Origin: Streptacidiphilus fuscans | Lineage (GTDB): Bacteria; Actinomycetota; Actinomycetes; Streptomycetales; Streptomycetaceae | DNA: 64,000 bases | Assembly: GCF_015690355.1 (NCBI RefSeq) | Contig: NZ_JADPRT010000015.1 | Coordinates: forward strand, 84,122-148,121 | Direction of reading: 5' to 3' | In this document: one piece after another, positions 1-8,777 of the stretch | Position numbering within the stretch: position 1 is the stretch's first letter | Layout of the letters: every line of letters starts with the position of its first letter | The notes under the pieces: model-generated | Database searches by the model: none | What the model saw: the letters and a program-made list of their open reading frames with translations, nothing else | What the model was told of the DNA's origin: nothing | Position numbers and translations under genes: made by a program

Positions 1-80
1 CCCGCGGGGGGGGGGGGGGGGGGGGGGGGGCCCCCCCCCCCCCCGGGGGGGGCCCCCCCCCCCCCCCCCCCCCCGCCCCT
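1..80. repeat. G/C homopolymer block at window edge
   Basis: About 75 bases are almost only long runs: 25 G (6-30), 14 C (31-44), 8 G (45-52) and 22 C (53-74). No coding or regulatory signal is visible. The run lengths are far beyond what even a 72% GC genome shows elsewhere in this window. It could be a base-calling or assembly artefact such as a contig end, or a real hairpin-forming tract. Artefact seems more likely. Confidence 0.8.
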
Positions 81-117
81 GAGGTAAGTGCAACGTCCCC
101 CTGCGAAAAAGTGGCCC

Positions 118-822
118 CTACGCAGCCAGGACGTCCGCGTCCAGCAACCGGCGCCATTCCTGGACGCGGCCCGCGTCCAGCGGGCTGTCCCAGCCCGCGA
201 CGCGGACCATCGTGCCGACGTGGAACCCGTCGATGCCGAGCGCGCGCAGGCGCGCGACGTGCTCGGTGCGGAGGCCGCCGCCGACGAGGATCCTCGGCGC
301 GTAGCCGGGCTCACCCGCGCGGGTGACCTCCGCGCCGAGGACGTCCATGCCGGAGGACACGCCCTCGGCGGAACCCGCCGTGAGGACCGTGTCCAGGCCG
401 GGCAGGCCGTCGATCGCGGCGCGGACCTCGTCGCGGGAGACGGCGTTGTCCAACGCGCGGTGAAAGGTCCAGCGGCAGCCGGGGATCGCGTCGAGGACGG
501 TCCGCACCGCGGCGAGGTCGACCGCGCCCTCCGCGGTCAGGAAGCCGAGGACGAACTCCTCCGCGCCCTCCGCGCGCAGCGCCTGCGCCTTACCGCAGAG
601 CGCGTCGAGGTCGCGGACGCGGAAACCCGCGCCGTCGCGGAGCATCACGCGAAGCGGGACGTGGACCGCCGCCCGGATGCGGGCGAACTCCGCGAGGTCG
701 GGCGTCAGCCCGTCGGCCGCCATGTCCGAGGCCAGCTCCAGCCGGTCCGCGCCGCCCGCGGCCGCCGCGACGGCGTCCTCCGCGGTGGTGGCGATGACCT
801 CGAAGATCGCCCGATCACTCAT
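118..822 (-). CDS. cutC: CutC family protein (copper homeostasis family)
   Basis: The 234-residue product has the CutC TIM-barrel pattern: N-terminal FEVIATTAEDAVAAAAGGAD, then LRVMLRDGAGF, GCRWTFHRALDN, VLTAGSAEG, LVGGGLRTEHV and FHVGTMVRV. Length fits the family (about 230-250). The ATG at 820-822 was chosen because the family-conserved sequence starts there and GAGAGG lies upstream; a longer in-frame ORF continues upstream but has no family similarity. CutC was named for copper tolerance, but its biochemical role is poorly settled. A dre-like (DasR) box about 95 bp upstream hints at amino-sugar control. It diverges from the HD-domain gene. Confidence 0.9.
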   Translation of the reverse strand: MSDRAIFEVIATTAEDAVAAAAGGADRLELASDMAADGLTPDLAEFARIRAAVHVPLRVMLRDGAGFRVRDLDALCGKAQALRAEGAEEFVLGFLTAEGAVDLAAVRTVLDAIPGCRWTFHRALDNAVSRDEVRAAIDGLPGLDTVLTAGSAEGVSSGMDVLGAEVTRAGEPGYAPRILVGGGLRTEHVARLRALGIDGFHVGTMVRVAGWDSPLDAGRVQEWRRLLDADVLAA

Positions 823-917
823 GTGCAGCCTCTCTGCTCCGCTCTCAACGCCCGACCGTCGCGAACGGCCGTGCGACCACCAGTGTGACCGCGCTGCGGC
901 CACGGCCGAGCATGCCA

Positions 918-933
918 ACAGGTCTAGTCCAAT
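918..933 (-). promoter_or_regulatory. dre-like DasR box upstream of cutC
   Basis: On the minus strand this reads ATTGGACTAGACCTGT, matching the DasR consensus ACTGGTCTAGACCACT at 12 of 16 positions, with the TGG-N-CTAGACC core intact. It lies in the cutC upstream region. The same TGGACTAGACCT variant occurs upstream of nagK and of the msiK-type gene in this window. Confidence 0.5.
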
Positions 934-1031
934 ACACCCTAGATCCTCGCGGGCACCCGACGCATCCCTCATACGGCCGCACCCCAGCCGGACCCCAGCG
1001 GAGCGGGGGCTGTCGGGACCACAATGGCTGT

Positions 1032-1838
1032 ATGCCAGAGCCGTCGTACCCCGACCCCCACCCCGCCGCCCGGCGCTCCGGTCCGCAGCCAGGGCCACGG
1101 GGCCAGGCCGCACAACCGGGCAGGCAGCCCGGCACGCCACCCGGCACACCGCCTCGCCCAACGCCGGGCCCGCAGCAGGGCGGCGCACACCCGGACCAGG
1201 CACTCGCCGAGGCGCTGCTGGCCCGCTGGACCGCGCTCTTCGCCGCCCCGGAGGCGGAGCCGTACGGCGAGCAGTTGCTGCGCCGCTGGTCGGAACCGCA
1301 GCGCAAGTACCACACGGTGCGGCACCTGGCCGCGACGCTCTCCGTGGTCGACCGGCTCGCCGGGCACGCCGACGACGCCGACCTGGTCCGCGTGGCCGCC
1401 TGGTTCCACGACGCGATCTACGCTCCGGACCGCACCGAGAACGAGGAGCGCAGCGCGCGCCTCGCCGAGCGCGTCCTGCCCGAACTGGGCGTCGCCGACG
1501 AGGCCGTCGCCGAGGTCGCCCGCCTGGTACGGCTGACCGCCGAGCACGACCCGGCCCCCGGCGACCACAACGGCGAGGTCCTCTGCGACGCCGACCTCGC
1601 GGTGCTGGGCTCCCCGCCGCACATCTACGCGGGCTACACGGCCGCAGTGCGGGCGGAGTACGCCTTCGTGCCCGACGAGGACTTCCGCAAGGGCCGCGCT
1701 GAGGTGCTGGAACGGCTGCTGGCACTGCCCTCGCTCTACCGGACCCAGCCCGCCCGCTCCGCCTACGCCGAGCGCGCTGCCATGAACATGCGTACCGAGC
1801 TTGCACGTCTGCGCGATAGGGTGCCGCCCGTCACTTGA
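1032..1838 (+). CDS. HD-domain phosphohydrolase-like protein (COG4339 type)
   Basis: The 268-residue product has a Pro/Gly-rich, probably disordered N-terminus (about residues 1-65) followed by a predicted metal-dependent HD hydrolase. Visible motifs are YHTVRHLAATL, WFHDAIY (the HD pair), LVRLTAEHD and LCDADLAVLG, the usual metal-ligand positions of the family. The ATG at 1032 was chosen because upstream in-frame starts (from 885) lie in the cutC promoter region. The substrate is unknown. The downstream membrane-protein gene begins 19 bp after the stop, so cotranscription is likely. Confidence 0.8.
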   Translation: MPEPSYPDPHPAARRSGPQPGPRGQAAQPGRQPGTPPGTPPRPTPGPQQGGAHPDQALAEALLARWTALFAAPEAEPYGEQLLRRWSEPQRKYHTVRHLAATLSVVDRLAGHADDADLVRVAAWFHDAIYAPDRTENEERSARLAERVLPELGVADEAVAEVARLVRLTAEHDPAPGDHNGEVLCDADLAVLGSPPHIYAGYTAAVRAEYAFVPDEDFRKGRAEVLERLLALPSLYRTQPARSAYAERAAMNMRTELARLRDRVPPVT

Positions 1839-1857
1839 GTCGATCCGGGTGGGGCAC

Positions 1858-2319
1858 ATGGACATAGAGGCCGACTTCGCCTTCGCACGCGGCGAGCTGC
1901 GCAGCCGCTGGCTGCGGACCCGGGCCTGGATCAACGCCCTGTGGCTGCTCCTCGGCCTGGCCGGGCTGGTCATCGCGCTCGCCTCGCACCCGGCGTCCGT
2001 GTCCCACCTGGCGCTTCTCGCCATCTCGGTCATGCTGCTCTCGGTGCACGGCCAGATCGTCGGCCACAAGCTGCGCTCGCTGACGACCAGCAACGAGATG
2101 TCGCTGCGCTTCACCGACGCCGGGCTGAGCTGGCGCAACCAGTTCGTCTCGCACCAGATCCGCTGGCCGGCGGTGCGCCGGGTCCGGCGCACGGGCGGCT
2201 GGCTGGTCTTCGAGGGCACCCGCAGCGTCGGCGACGTCGCCTTCCCGGCGCGCGCGCTGAGCGAGGTCCAGATCGAGGAGCTGATCCAGTGGCTGACGGC
2301 CCAGAAGCTGATGCGCTGA
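1858..2319 (+). CDS. YcxB-like small membrane protein
   Basis: The 153-residue product has two adjacent transmembrane helices (about residues 23-60, rich in L/A/I/V). A C-terminal cytosolic part follows with LRFTDAGLSWRNQFVSHQI and WPAVRRVRRTGGWLVFEG, the pattern of the YcxB-like C-terminal domain. Start ATG at 1858, preceded by a GGGTGGGG stretch. It follows the HD gene closely on the same strand. The function of the family is not known. Confidence 0.75.
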   Translation: MDIEADFAFARGELRSRWLRTRAWINALWLLLGLAGLVIALASHPASVSHLALLAISVMLLSVHGQIVGHKLRSLTTSNEMSLRFTDAGLSWRNQFVSHQIRWPAVRRVRRTGGWLVFEGTRSVGDVAFPARALSEVQIEELIQWLTAQKLMR

Positions 2320-2345
2320 CCCCCCTGACCCCCTGACCCCCTGAC
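2316..2345. repeat. Short tandem CTGACCCCC repeat
   Basis: Three to four copies of a CTGACCCC(C) unit lie directly after the stop codon of the YcxB-like gene, between two converging genes. This looks like simple-sequence expansion, with no hairpin strong enough to be called a terminator. Confidence 0.6.
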
Positions 2346-2353
2346 GCGCGGTC

Positions 2354-2623
2354 TCAGGGTCGCGGCGCGCGGCGCTTCGGTCGGCGCAGGCCCGCGTGGG
2401 CGAGGCGGGCGACGATCTCCCGGCTGCGCACCGGCTCGGCGCCGAGGCCGAGGGCGGCCTCGTAGAGCCGCTCCGGCACGTCGTAGTGGTCCCCGTCGAA
2501 ACCGCGCTCCGGCACGCCGAGCAGGCGGGCGAAGGCGTGCAGCTCGTCGAAGGACCGGTCCGAGACCAGGTGCGACCAGAACCGCCCATGGCCCGGCCAG
2601 GTCGGGGGGTCGATCAGGATCAC
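2354..2623 (-). CDS. DUF4031 domain protein
   Basis: The 89-residue product carries the DUF4031 signature: IDPPTWPGHGRFWSHLVSD at the N-terminus, then FDELHAFARLLGVPERGF and DHYDVPERLY. The start is GTG at 2621-2623, overlapping the upstream gene's stop by 4 bases (GTGA), so the two are translationally coupled. Function unknown; the family is common in actinomycetes. Confidence 0.8.
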   Translation of the reverse strand: MILIDPPTWPGHGRFWSHLVSDRSFDELHAFARLLGVPERGFDGDHYDVPERLYEAALGLGAEPVRSREIVARLAHAGLRRPKRRAPRP

Positions 2624-2976
2624 GGAGTCAGCTCCCCGACGGCCGCGACCACCACGCCCTGCTCACCGCAGACCCAGTGCGGGTCGGGACCGAGCTCGGG
2701 CTCGACGGAGAGCGCGTGCGGATCCCCCTCGGCCGAGCACACCTGGCAGAGGGGCCAACGCCCCCACCCCTCCAACAGCCCGTCCTGCACGTCCTGGGCG
2801 ACCAGGCCCAGTACGTAGTCCACCCCGTCCGGCCACTGCTCCACCCACCACCGCCGCTGCGCGATCGCGTCCTCCAACACCGACACGACGGCGGCGTCGG
2901 CGACGTCCCGCGCGCTCAGATCCCGCAGCAGGGCGCCGCGGGCGGCGTGCAGGGAAGCTTCCAGGGCGTTCTCCAT
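2620..2976 (-). CDS. Conserved hypothetical protein
   Basis: The 118-residue product has an N-terminal helical part (MENALEASLHAARGALLRDL) and a C-terminal part with two Cys-containing segments, LCQVCSAEGD and HWVCGEQG, that could form a small metal-binding ribbon. ATG at 2976 is preferred over the in-frame start at 3015 because GGAGA precedes it and the longer start would enter the hairpin at 3004-3046. It is upstream of, and coupled to, the DUF4031 gene. I do not recognise the family. Confidence 0.65.
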   Translation of the reverse strand: MENALEASLHAARGALLRDLSARDVADAAVVSVLEDAIAQRRWWVEQWPDGVDYVLGLVAQDVQDGLLEGWGRWPLCQVCSAEGDPHALSVEPELGPDPHWVCGEQGVVVAAVGELTP

Positions 2977-3003
2977 CACTCCAGTGTCTCCTTTTCTCCC
3001 AAC

Positions 3004-3046
3004 GGGACGTTGCACTCCCCAGGGGTGCGGGGAAGTGCAACGTCCC
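3004..3046. repeat. Short GTGCAAC-ended inverted repeat
   Basis: Perfect 13-bp arms, GGGACGTTGCACT (3004-3016) and AGTGCAACGTCCC (3034-3046), flank a 17-nt loop that itself contains CCCC/GGGG. The arm ends resemble the ends of the longer repeats at 23.7, 30.7 and 34.5 kb. A solo AGTGCAACGTCC also lies at about 87. It may be a deletion derivative of that family; it could also act as a terminator. Confidence 0.6.
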
Positions 3047-3078
3047 GGTCCGCAAAATACGTCCCGTCGGCAAAAGCC

Positions 3079-3117
3079 GGAAGGCGACCCACCCCGGTGA
3101 GGGGTGAGCCGCCTTCC
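3079..3117 (-). terminator. Terminator after groEL
   Basis: Arms GGAAGGCG and CGCCTTCC enclose an inner ACCCC/GGGGT stem, about 31 bp beyond the groEL stop. It is a two-tier hairpin without a clear U-tract, as is usual in streptomycetes. Confidence 0.65.
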
Positions 3118-3147
3118 GTGGGGCTCAGAACATCCGATCCGTCAGGA

Positions 3148-4770
<1,623 letters not shown>

Positions 4771-4887
4771 GGAAGCGGTCCTCCTGGACAGACTGGCTGC
4801 TTCGGACCGCGCCTGCGCCCGCGACGGACGGCTCCGGCCTTCGGCGGTTCCGTCCCGCCTCGCCCGGGGCCTCACCGACCCGGCCCG

Positions 4888-4950
4888 TTGTCACTCTCTA
4901 CCTCAGAGTGCTAACGCCAATGATTAGCACTCGACCCCTGGGAGTGCAAG
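4888..4950 (-). promoter_or_regulatory. groEL promoter with two tandem CIRCE operators
   Basis: Four CIRCE half-sites are spaced by exactly 9 nt: TTGTCACTC (4888-4896), GAGTGCTAA (4906-4914), TTAGCACTC (4924-4932) and GAGTGCAAG (4942-4950). This makes two complete CIRCE elements (TTAGCACTC-N9-GAGTGCTAA type) separated by 9 nt. On the minus strand a -35 TTGCAC and a -10 TAATCA, 17 nt apart, lie inside this block, so HrcA bound here would cover the promoter. Confidence 0.9.
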
Positions 4951-5027
4951 CGCCCCGAAGGGGCACGAACAAGGGTGGCGGCGGGCGACGGGAGGGGCAA
5001 GCAGGTGGGGGAAGCTCGGAGCACATC

Positions 5028-5064
5028 GAAGGGCCCCTGTCCCAGGACGGGACAGGGGCCCTTC
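5028..5064 (-). terminator. Strong terminator after cold-shock gene
   Basis: A perfect 16-bp stem (GAAGGGCCCCTGTCCC, 5028-5043, with its complement at 5049-5064) has a 5-nt loop. It lies 92 bp past the cold-shock gene stop and upstream of the groEL promoter, so it insulates the two genes. Confidence 0.85.
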
Positions 5065-5155
5065 GGAAGACCTGCGTGGATGCATCGTTTCGCTTGGAAC
5101 GAGCTCTGCGGGTCCTGATCAGTCAGCGATCGCTACTCATGTCAGCAGGTGGTGG

Positions 5156-5359
5156 TCAGACGATAGCCTTGACCATGTCGGCCTGCGGGCCCTTCTGGCC
5201 CTGCGAGATCTCGAACTCCACCCGCTGGCCCTCTTCGAGCGACCGGTACCCGTCCATCTGGATCGCGCTGTAGTGGACGAACACGTCCGCACCACCGTCG
5301 ACCGCGATGAAGCCGTATCCCTTCTCCGCGTTGAACCACTTGACGGTGCCCTGAGCCAT
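5156..5359 (-). CDS. Cold-shock protein (CspA/ScoF family)
   Basis: The 67-residue single CSD protein begins MAQGTVKWFNAEKGYGFI (RNP1 KGYGFI) and has VFVHYSAI (RNP2), with the typical length. It binds single-stranded nucleic acid as an RNA chaperone. The start at 5359 is fixed by homology; the longer in-frame ORF upstream belongs to the 5' leader. The leader is long and AT-richer than its surroundings (about 5360-5640), as is usual for csp genes that are controlled after transcription. Confidence 0.95.
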   Translation of the reverse strand: MAQGTVKWFNAEKGYGFIAVDGGADVFVHYSAIQMDGYRSLEEGQRVEFEISQGQKGPQADMVKAIV

Positions 5360-5690
5360 TCCGAACTCCCCTATTACTGGCCCTTTCACGGTCCGCACAC
5401 CGCGAACCGGGCCGGTCCGGGACGCTGCGGGCTGCAGGCGCCGGGCTCGACCGACGCTGAATGTATCCACTCCGATGCCCTGAGCAACAGAGCATTCGAC
5501 GGAGAATTCTCGGGGCTAGTTAAGAGACATAACGCGCAATGTTCGGCAAAGGGGAGCAATTCGGGCCGGACATATCGGACGCTCCCGACATAACGTCGGA
5601 CGATAAAGAATCGGTCAACCGTCTCGTAGGACGGGACAAGCGCGGGACAGGAGCACTCTACTCCTCTTAAACCGCTGGAAATGACAGAGC
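5360..5690 (-). promoter_or_regulatory. Long AT-richer leader/promoter region of the cold-shock gene
   Basis: This gene-free stretch upstream of the cold-shock gene contains its ribosome-binding region (GGGAG near 5366) and, from about 5500 to 5660, unusually AT-rich sequence for this genome. A structured cold-shock 5' UTR is plausible, but I cannot delimit the transcription start. Confidence 0.45.
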
Positions 5691-5718
5691 CGGAGCCACC
5701 CCGGCTCGGGGTGCTCCG
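5691..5718 (-). terminator. Terminator after thrC-cysO
   Basis: Arms CGGAGCCACCCC and GGGGTGCTCCG form a hairpin with one bulged base, 27 bp beyond the cysO stop codon. Confidence 0.65.
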
Positions 5719-5745
5719 ACTCGTCGGTACCTCTCGGGGTTTCCC

Positions 5746-6024
5746 TCAGCAGCCGCCGGCGACCGCCGGGATGATCGAGACGCCCGCGCCGTCCGGCGTG
5801 GCGGTCTCCAGGCCCTCGGCGAAGCGCACGTCGTCCTCGTTGACGTAGACGTTGACGAAACGGCGCAGCTTGCCGCTGTCGTCCAGGAGGCGGGCGGAGA
5901 TGCCCGTGTGGTTGGCCTCCAGGTCCTTGATCACCTCGGCCAGGGTGGTGCCCTCGACCGTCACCTCGGCCTTGCCGTCGGTGTAGGTGCGCAGGATGGT
6001 GGGGATGCGGACGGTGACGCTCAT
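5746..6024 (-). CDS. cysO: MoaD/ThiS-family sulfur carrier (CysO-like)
   Basis: The 92-residue ubiquitin-like protein starts MSVTVRIPTILRTYTDG and has LEANHTGISARL, RFVNVYVNEDDVRF and the C-terminal VSIIPAVAGGC. It closely resembles mycobacterial CysO, which carries sulfide as a C-terminal thiocarboxylate for CysM-dependent cysteine synthesis. Known CysO is active with a terminal Gly-Gly; here one extra Cys follows, so trimming by a Mec+/JAMM-type peptidase would be needed. The start codon overlaps the thrC stop (ATGA), giving a coupled thrC-cysO unit. It is probably controlled by the SAM riboswitch upstream of thrC. Confidence 0.88.
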   Translation of the reverse strand: MSVTVRIPTILRTYTDGKAEVTVEGTTLAEVIKDLEANHTGISARLLDDSGKLRRFVNVYVNEDDVRFAEGLETATPDGAGVSIIPAVAGGC

Positions 6025-7295
6025 GCGAGGCCTGCCTCTCGGAACGAGTCAAGGGTGGGGCGGATGACGGCGGTCGGGCGCGCGGCGTCCGCCACGGCCT
6101 CCAGGGTCTTCAGGCCGTCGCCGGTGTTCAGCACGACGGTCTCGGCGGCGGGGTCCAGCAGGCCGTTCTCGATCAGCTTGCGCAGCACGCCGACGGTGAC
6201 GCCACCCGCCGTCTCGGCGAAGATGCCCTCGGTGCGGGCCAGCAGCCGGATCGCGTCGACGACCTGCTCGTCGGTCACGTCCTCGACCGCCCCGCCGGTG
6301 CGGCGGACGATGTCGAGCACGTAGATGCCGTCGGCCGGATTGCCGATCGCCAGGGACTTGGCGATGGTGTCCGGCTTCTGCGGGCGGACCACGTCGTGTC
6401 CGGCCTTGAAGGCGGTGGAGACCGGGGAGCAGCCCTGGGCCTGGGCGCCGAAGATCTTGTAGGGCTTGTCCTCGACCAGGCCGAGGGCGATCAGCTCCTT
6501 GAGACCCTTGTCGATCTTCGTCAGCTGCGAGCCGGACGCGATCGGGATGACCAGCTGGTCCGGAAGCCGCCAGCCGAGCTGCTCGCAGATCTCGTAGGCC
6601 AGCGTCTTGGAACCCTCGCCGTAGTAGGGGCGCAGGTTGACGTTGACGAAGCCCCAGCCCTCGCCGATCGGGTCGCCGATCAGCTCGGAGCAGAAGCGGT
6701 TCACGTCGTCGTAGTTGCCGTCGATGCCGACGACGTCGCCGCCGTAGATCGCGGCCATGACGACCTTGCCGGCCTCCAGGTCGTGCGGGATGAAGACGCA
6801 GGCGCGCAGACCGGTGCGGGCGGCGGCGGCCGTCACGGCGCCGGCCAGGTTGCCGGTGGAGGAGCAGGAGAGCGTGGTGAAGCCGAAGGTGCGGGCCGCC
6901 TCGACGGCGATGGCCACGACCCGGTCCTTGAAGGAGTGGGTCGGGTTGCCGGAGTCGTCCTTGACGTAGAGCGAGCCGGTGACGCCCAGCTCACGGGCCA
7001 GGTTGTTCGCCTTGACCAGCTTGGTCAGGCCGGGGTTCAGGCTCGGGCGCTCCGCGACGTCCGGGGAGACCGGCAGCAGCGGGGCGTAGCGCCAGATGTT
7101 GTTCGGGCCGTTCTCGATCTGCTTGCGCAGGCCCTCCGGGTCCCCGGCGGGGAGCTCGTAGGCGACTTCCAGCGGGCCGAAACACTCGGCGCAGGCGAAG
7201 TCGGGGGCGAGGGGGCTGCGGGCTCCGCACTCGCGACAGGAAAGGGCGACGGCGGGGCCGAAGGCGTCGGCGGGGATACTGCTGGAAAGGGCCAT
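6021..7295 (-). CDS. thrC: Threonine synthase
   Basis: The 424-residue PLP enzyme converts O-phosphohomoserine to threonine. It has an N-terminal CRECGARSPL...CAECFGPLEV zinc-ribbon-like segment, the PLP-lysine motif NPTHSFKDRV, SCSSTGNLAGAV for phosphate binding, and IASGSQLTKI. ATG at 7295 (MALSSSIP) is preferred; an earlier in-frame ATG at 7322 falls inside the riboswitch. The gene follows an S-box riboswitch whose closing helix abuts the ribosome-binding site, and it overlaps cysO downstream by 4 bases. Confidence 0.96.
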   Translation of the reverse strand: MALSSSIPADAFGPAVALSCRECGARSPLAPDFACAECFGPLEVAYELPAGDPEGLRKQIENGPNNIWRYAPLLPVSPDVAERPSLNPGLTKLVKANNLARELGVTGSLYVKDDSGNPTHSFKDRVVAIAVEAARTFGFTTLSCSSTGNLAGAVTAAAARTGLRACVFIPHDLEAGKVVMAAIYGGDVVGIDGNYDDVNRFCSELIGDPIGEGWGFVNVNLRPYYGEGSKTLAYEICEQLGWRLPDQLVIPIASGSQLTKIDKGLKELIALGLVEDKPYKIFGAQAQGCSPVSTAFKAGHDVVRPQKPDTIAKSLAIGNPADGIYVLDIVRRTGGAVEDVTDEQVVDAIRLLARTEGIFAETAGGVTVGVLRKLIENGLLDPAAETVVLNTGDGLKTLEAVADAARPTAVIRPTLDSFREAGLA

Positions 7296-7317
7296 GATGG
7301 CGAGATCCTCTTCTCTC

Positions 7318-7462
7318 CTCATCTTCCCCGGGGCGCGTCTCGCCACGGGCCGGAATTGGCACCTTCCCGACCGGGGGCCGCAGCGCGTGTGGGCTGCGGG
7401 CAACCTGGTAGGGGGGTTGCCGGGACTTCAACGGGCCGTTCCCTCAGTCCCTCTGGATGAGC
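7318..7462 (-). ncRNA. SAM riboswitch (S-box, SAM-I/IV clan) upstream of thrC
   Basis: Read on the minus strand, the region has the S-box core in order: CTCATCCAGAGGGACTGAGG, then GGCCCGTTGAAG, CCCGGCAACC, CCAGGTTGC, GGTGCCAATTCC and the closing GAAGATGAG that pairs with CTCATC to form P1. The P1 3' strand runs straight into GGAGAG, 20-odd bases before the thrC ATG. This suggests ligand-dependent occlusion of the ribosome-binding site rather than a separate terminator. It should lower thrC-cysO expression when S-adenosylmethionine is high. Confidence 0.88.
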
Positions 7463-7739
7463 GCTATGGCGTCGCGCGTCCGAGCGCGGCGCATTTGTCC
7501 GGAGGCGGACCCCAATGTGCGGTCGGCACGCCTCGTCCTCAAGACTGTAACCGAAGGCCCACCGAGCGCTCACTGCCGTCCGAGACGCGAGACGGCGGAG
7601 GCGTCGCCCGGCCCCGGCCGCCCTGGCCCGGGGACTGGGGCACTCTGGACGGGCAGACGGGCCGGATGCGCCGGGCGTCCGCCCGTCGGACGGGCCTCCC
7701 ACCGGACGGGCCGCCGAGGAGTTCAGGAGAGGGAGTCAG

Positions 7740-8762
7740 GTGCTGGACCAGGTCGAGGAATGGCTGCGCCGCCGTTCGTGGAGCGCGGCCGACCGGCCCC
7801 TGCCCGACCTGCTGGCCGCCAAGCGGCACAGCGGGGCGACGGTCAGCGTGGTGCTGCCCGCGCTCGACGAGGAGGAGACCGTCGGCGAGATCGTCACCGC
7901 GATCCGCCGGGACCTGGTCGAGGCCGTACCGCTGGTCGACGAGCTGGTCGTGGTGGACTCCGGATCGGTCGACCGCACCGCGCACGAGGCCGCCGCCGCT
8001 GGGGCGCGGGTGATCCACCGCGACGACATCCTGCCCCGGCTGCCCGCAGGGCCGGGCAAGGGCGAGGTGCTCTGGCGGTCACTGCTGGTCACCGAGGGCG
8101 ACATCGTCTGCTTCGTCGACTCCGACCTGCGCGCCTTCGACTCCACCTTCGTCTCCGGGATCGTCGGCCCGCTGCTGACCGATCCGGATGTCGCACTGGT
8201 CAAGGCGATGTACGACCGGCCCTTCGACACCGAGACCGGCTCCATACCCGCGGGCGGCGGCCGGGTCACCGAGCTCGTCGCCCGTCCGCTGCTCAACCTG
8301 CACTGGCCGCTGCTGGCCGGCTTCGTCCAGCCGCTCGGCGGCGAGTACGCGGCCCGCCGCTCGCTGCTTGAGCAGCTCCCCTTCCCGACCGGCTACGGCG
8401 TCGAACTGGGCCTGCTGGTCGACGCGTTGGAGCTGGTCGGCCTGGACGCGCTGGCCCAGGTCGACGTGGGCGTGCGGCACCACCGGCACCAGGACGCGCA
8501 GGCCCTCGGCCGGATGGCGGCGACCATCTACCGCACGGCGCTGGACCGGCTCAAGGCGCCGGAGGAGCTGGTCGCGACAGCTGAACCGTCGGGCACGCCG
8601 CAGCTGGTCCAGTTCACCCGGACGCCGGACGGGTTCACGCCGAGCAGCACCGAGGTGACGCTGGTGGAAAGGCCCCCGGTCGCGAGCGTGCCGGAGTACC
8701 GCGAGCGCGCCGCGGCGGGGCTCCCGCCGGGCCGGTCGAAGGTTTGCCCGCATCCCTCCTAG
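7740..8762 (+). CDS. gpgS: Glucosyl-3-phosphoglycerate synthase
   Basis: The 340-residue family GT81 glycosyltransferase makes glucosyl-3-phosphoglycerate from a nucleotide-glucose and 3-phosphoglycerate. Visible are VSVVLPALDEEETVGEI (nucleotide-sugar site), VVVDSGSVDRTAHEA, the metal-binding VDSDL, AMYDRPF, QPLGGEYAARRSLLE and PTGYGVELGLLVD. GTG at 7740 follows GGAGAGGGAG. It lies 15 bp upstream of otsA, so compatible-solute genes for glucosylglycerate and trehalose are probably cotranscribed. In mycobacteria the product primes methylglucose lipopolysaccharide; here the end product is not shown by the sequence. Confidence 0.92.
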   Translation: MLDQVEEWLRRRSWSAADRPLPDLLAAKRHSGATVSVVLPALDEEETVGEIVTAIRRDLVEAVPLVDELVVVDSGSVDRTAHEAAAAGARVIHRDDILPRLPAGPGKGEVLWRSLLVTEGDIVCFVDSDLRAFDSTFVSGIVGPLLTDPDVALVKAMYDRPFDTETGSIPAGGGRVTELVARPLLNLHWPLLAGFVQPLGGEYAARRSLLEQLPFPTGYGVELGLLVDALELVGLDALAQVDVGVRHHRHQDAQALGRMAATIYRTALDRLKAPEELVATAEPSGTPQLVQFTRTPDGFTPSSTEVTLVERPPVASVPEYRERAAAGLPPGRSKVCPHPS

Positions 8763-8777
8763 GCAAGGGTCACTGAC

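Noticed and set aside
4906..4932. CIRCE formed by the middle half-sites alone
   Set aside because: Their order is reversed relative to the CIRCE consensus; the genuine elements are the flanking pairs 4888-4914 and 4924-4950.
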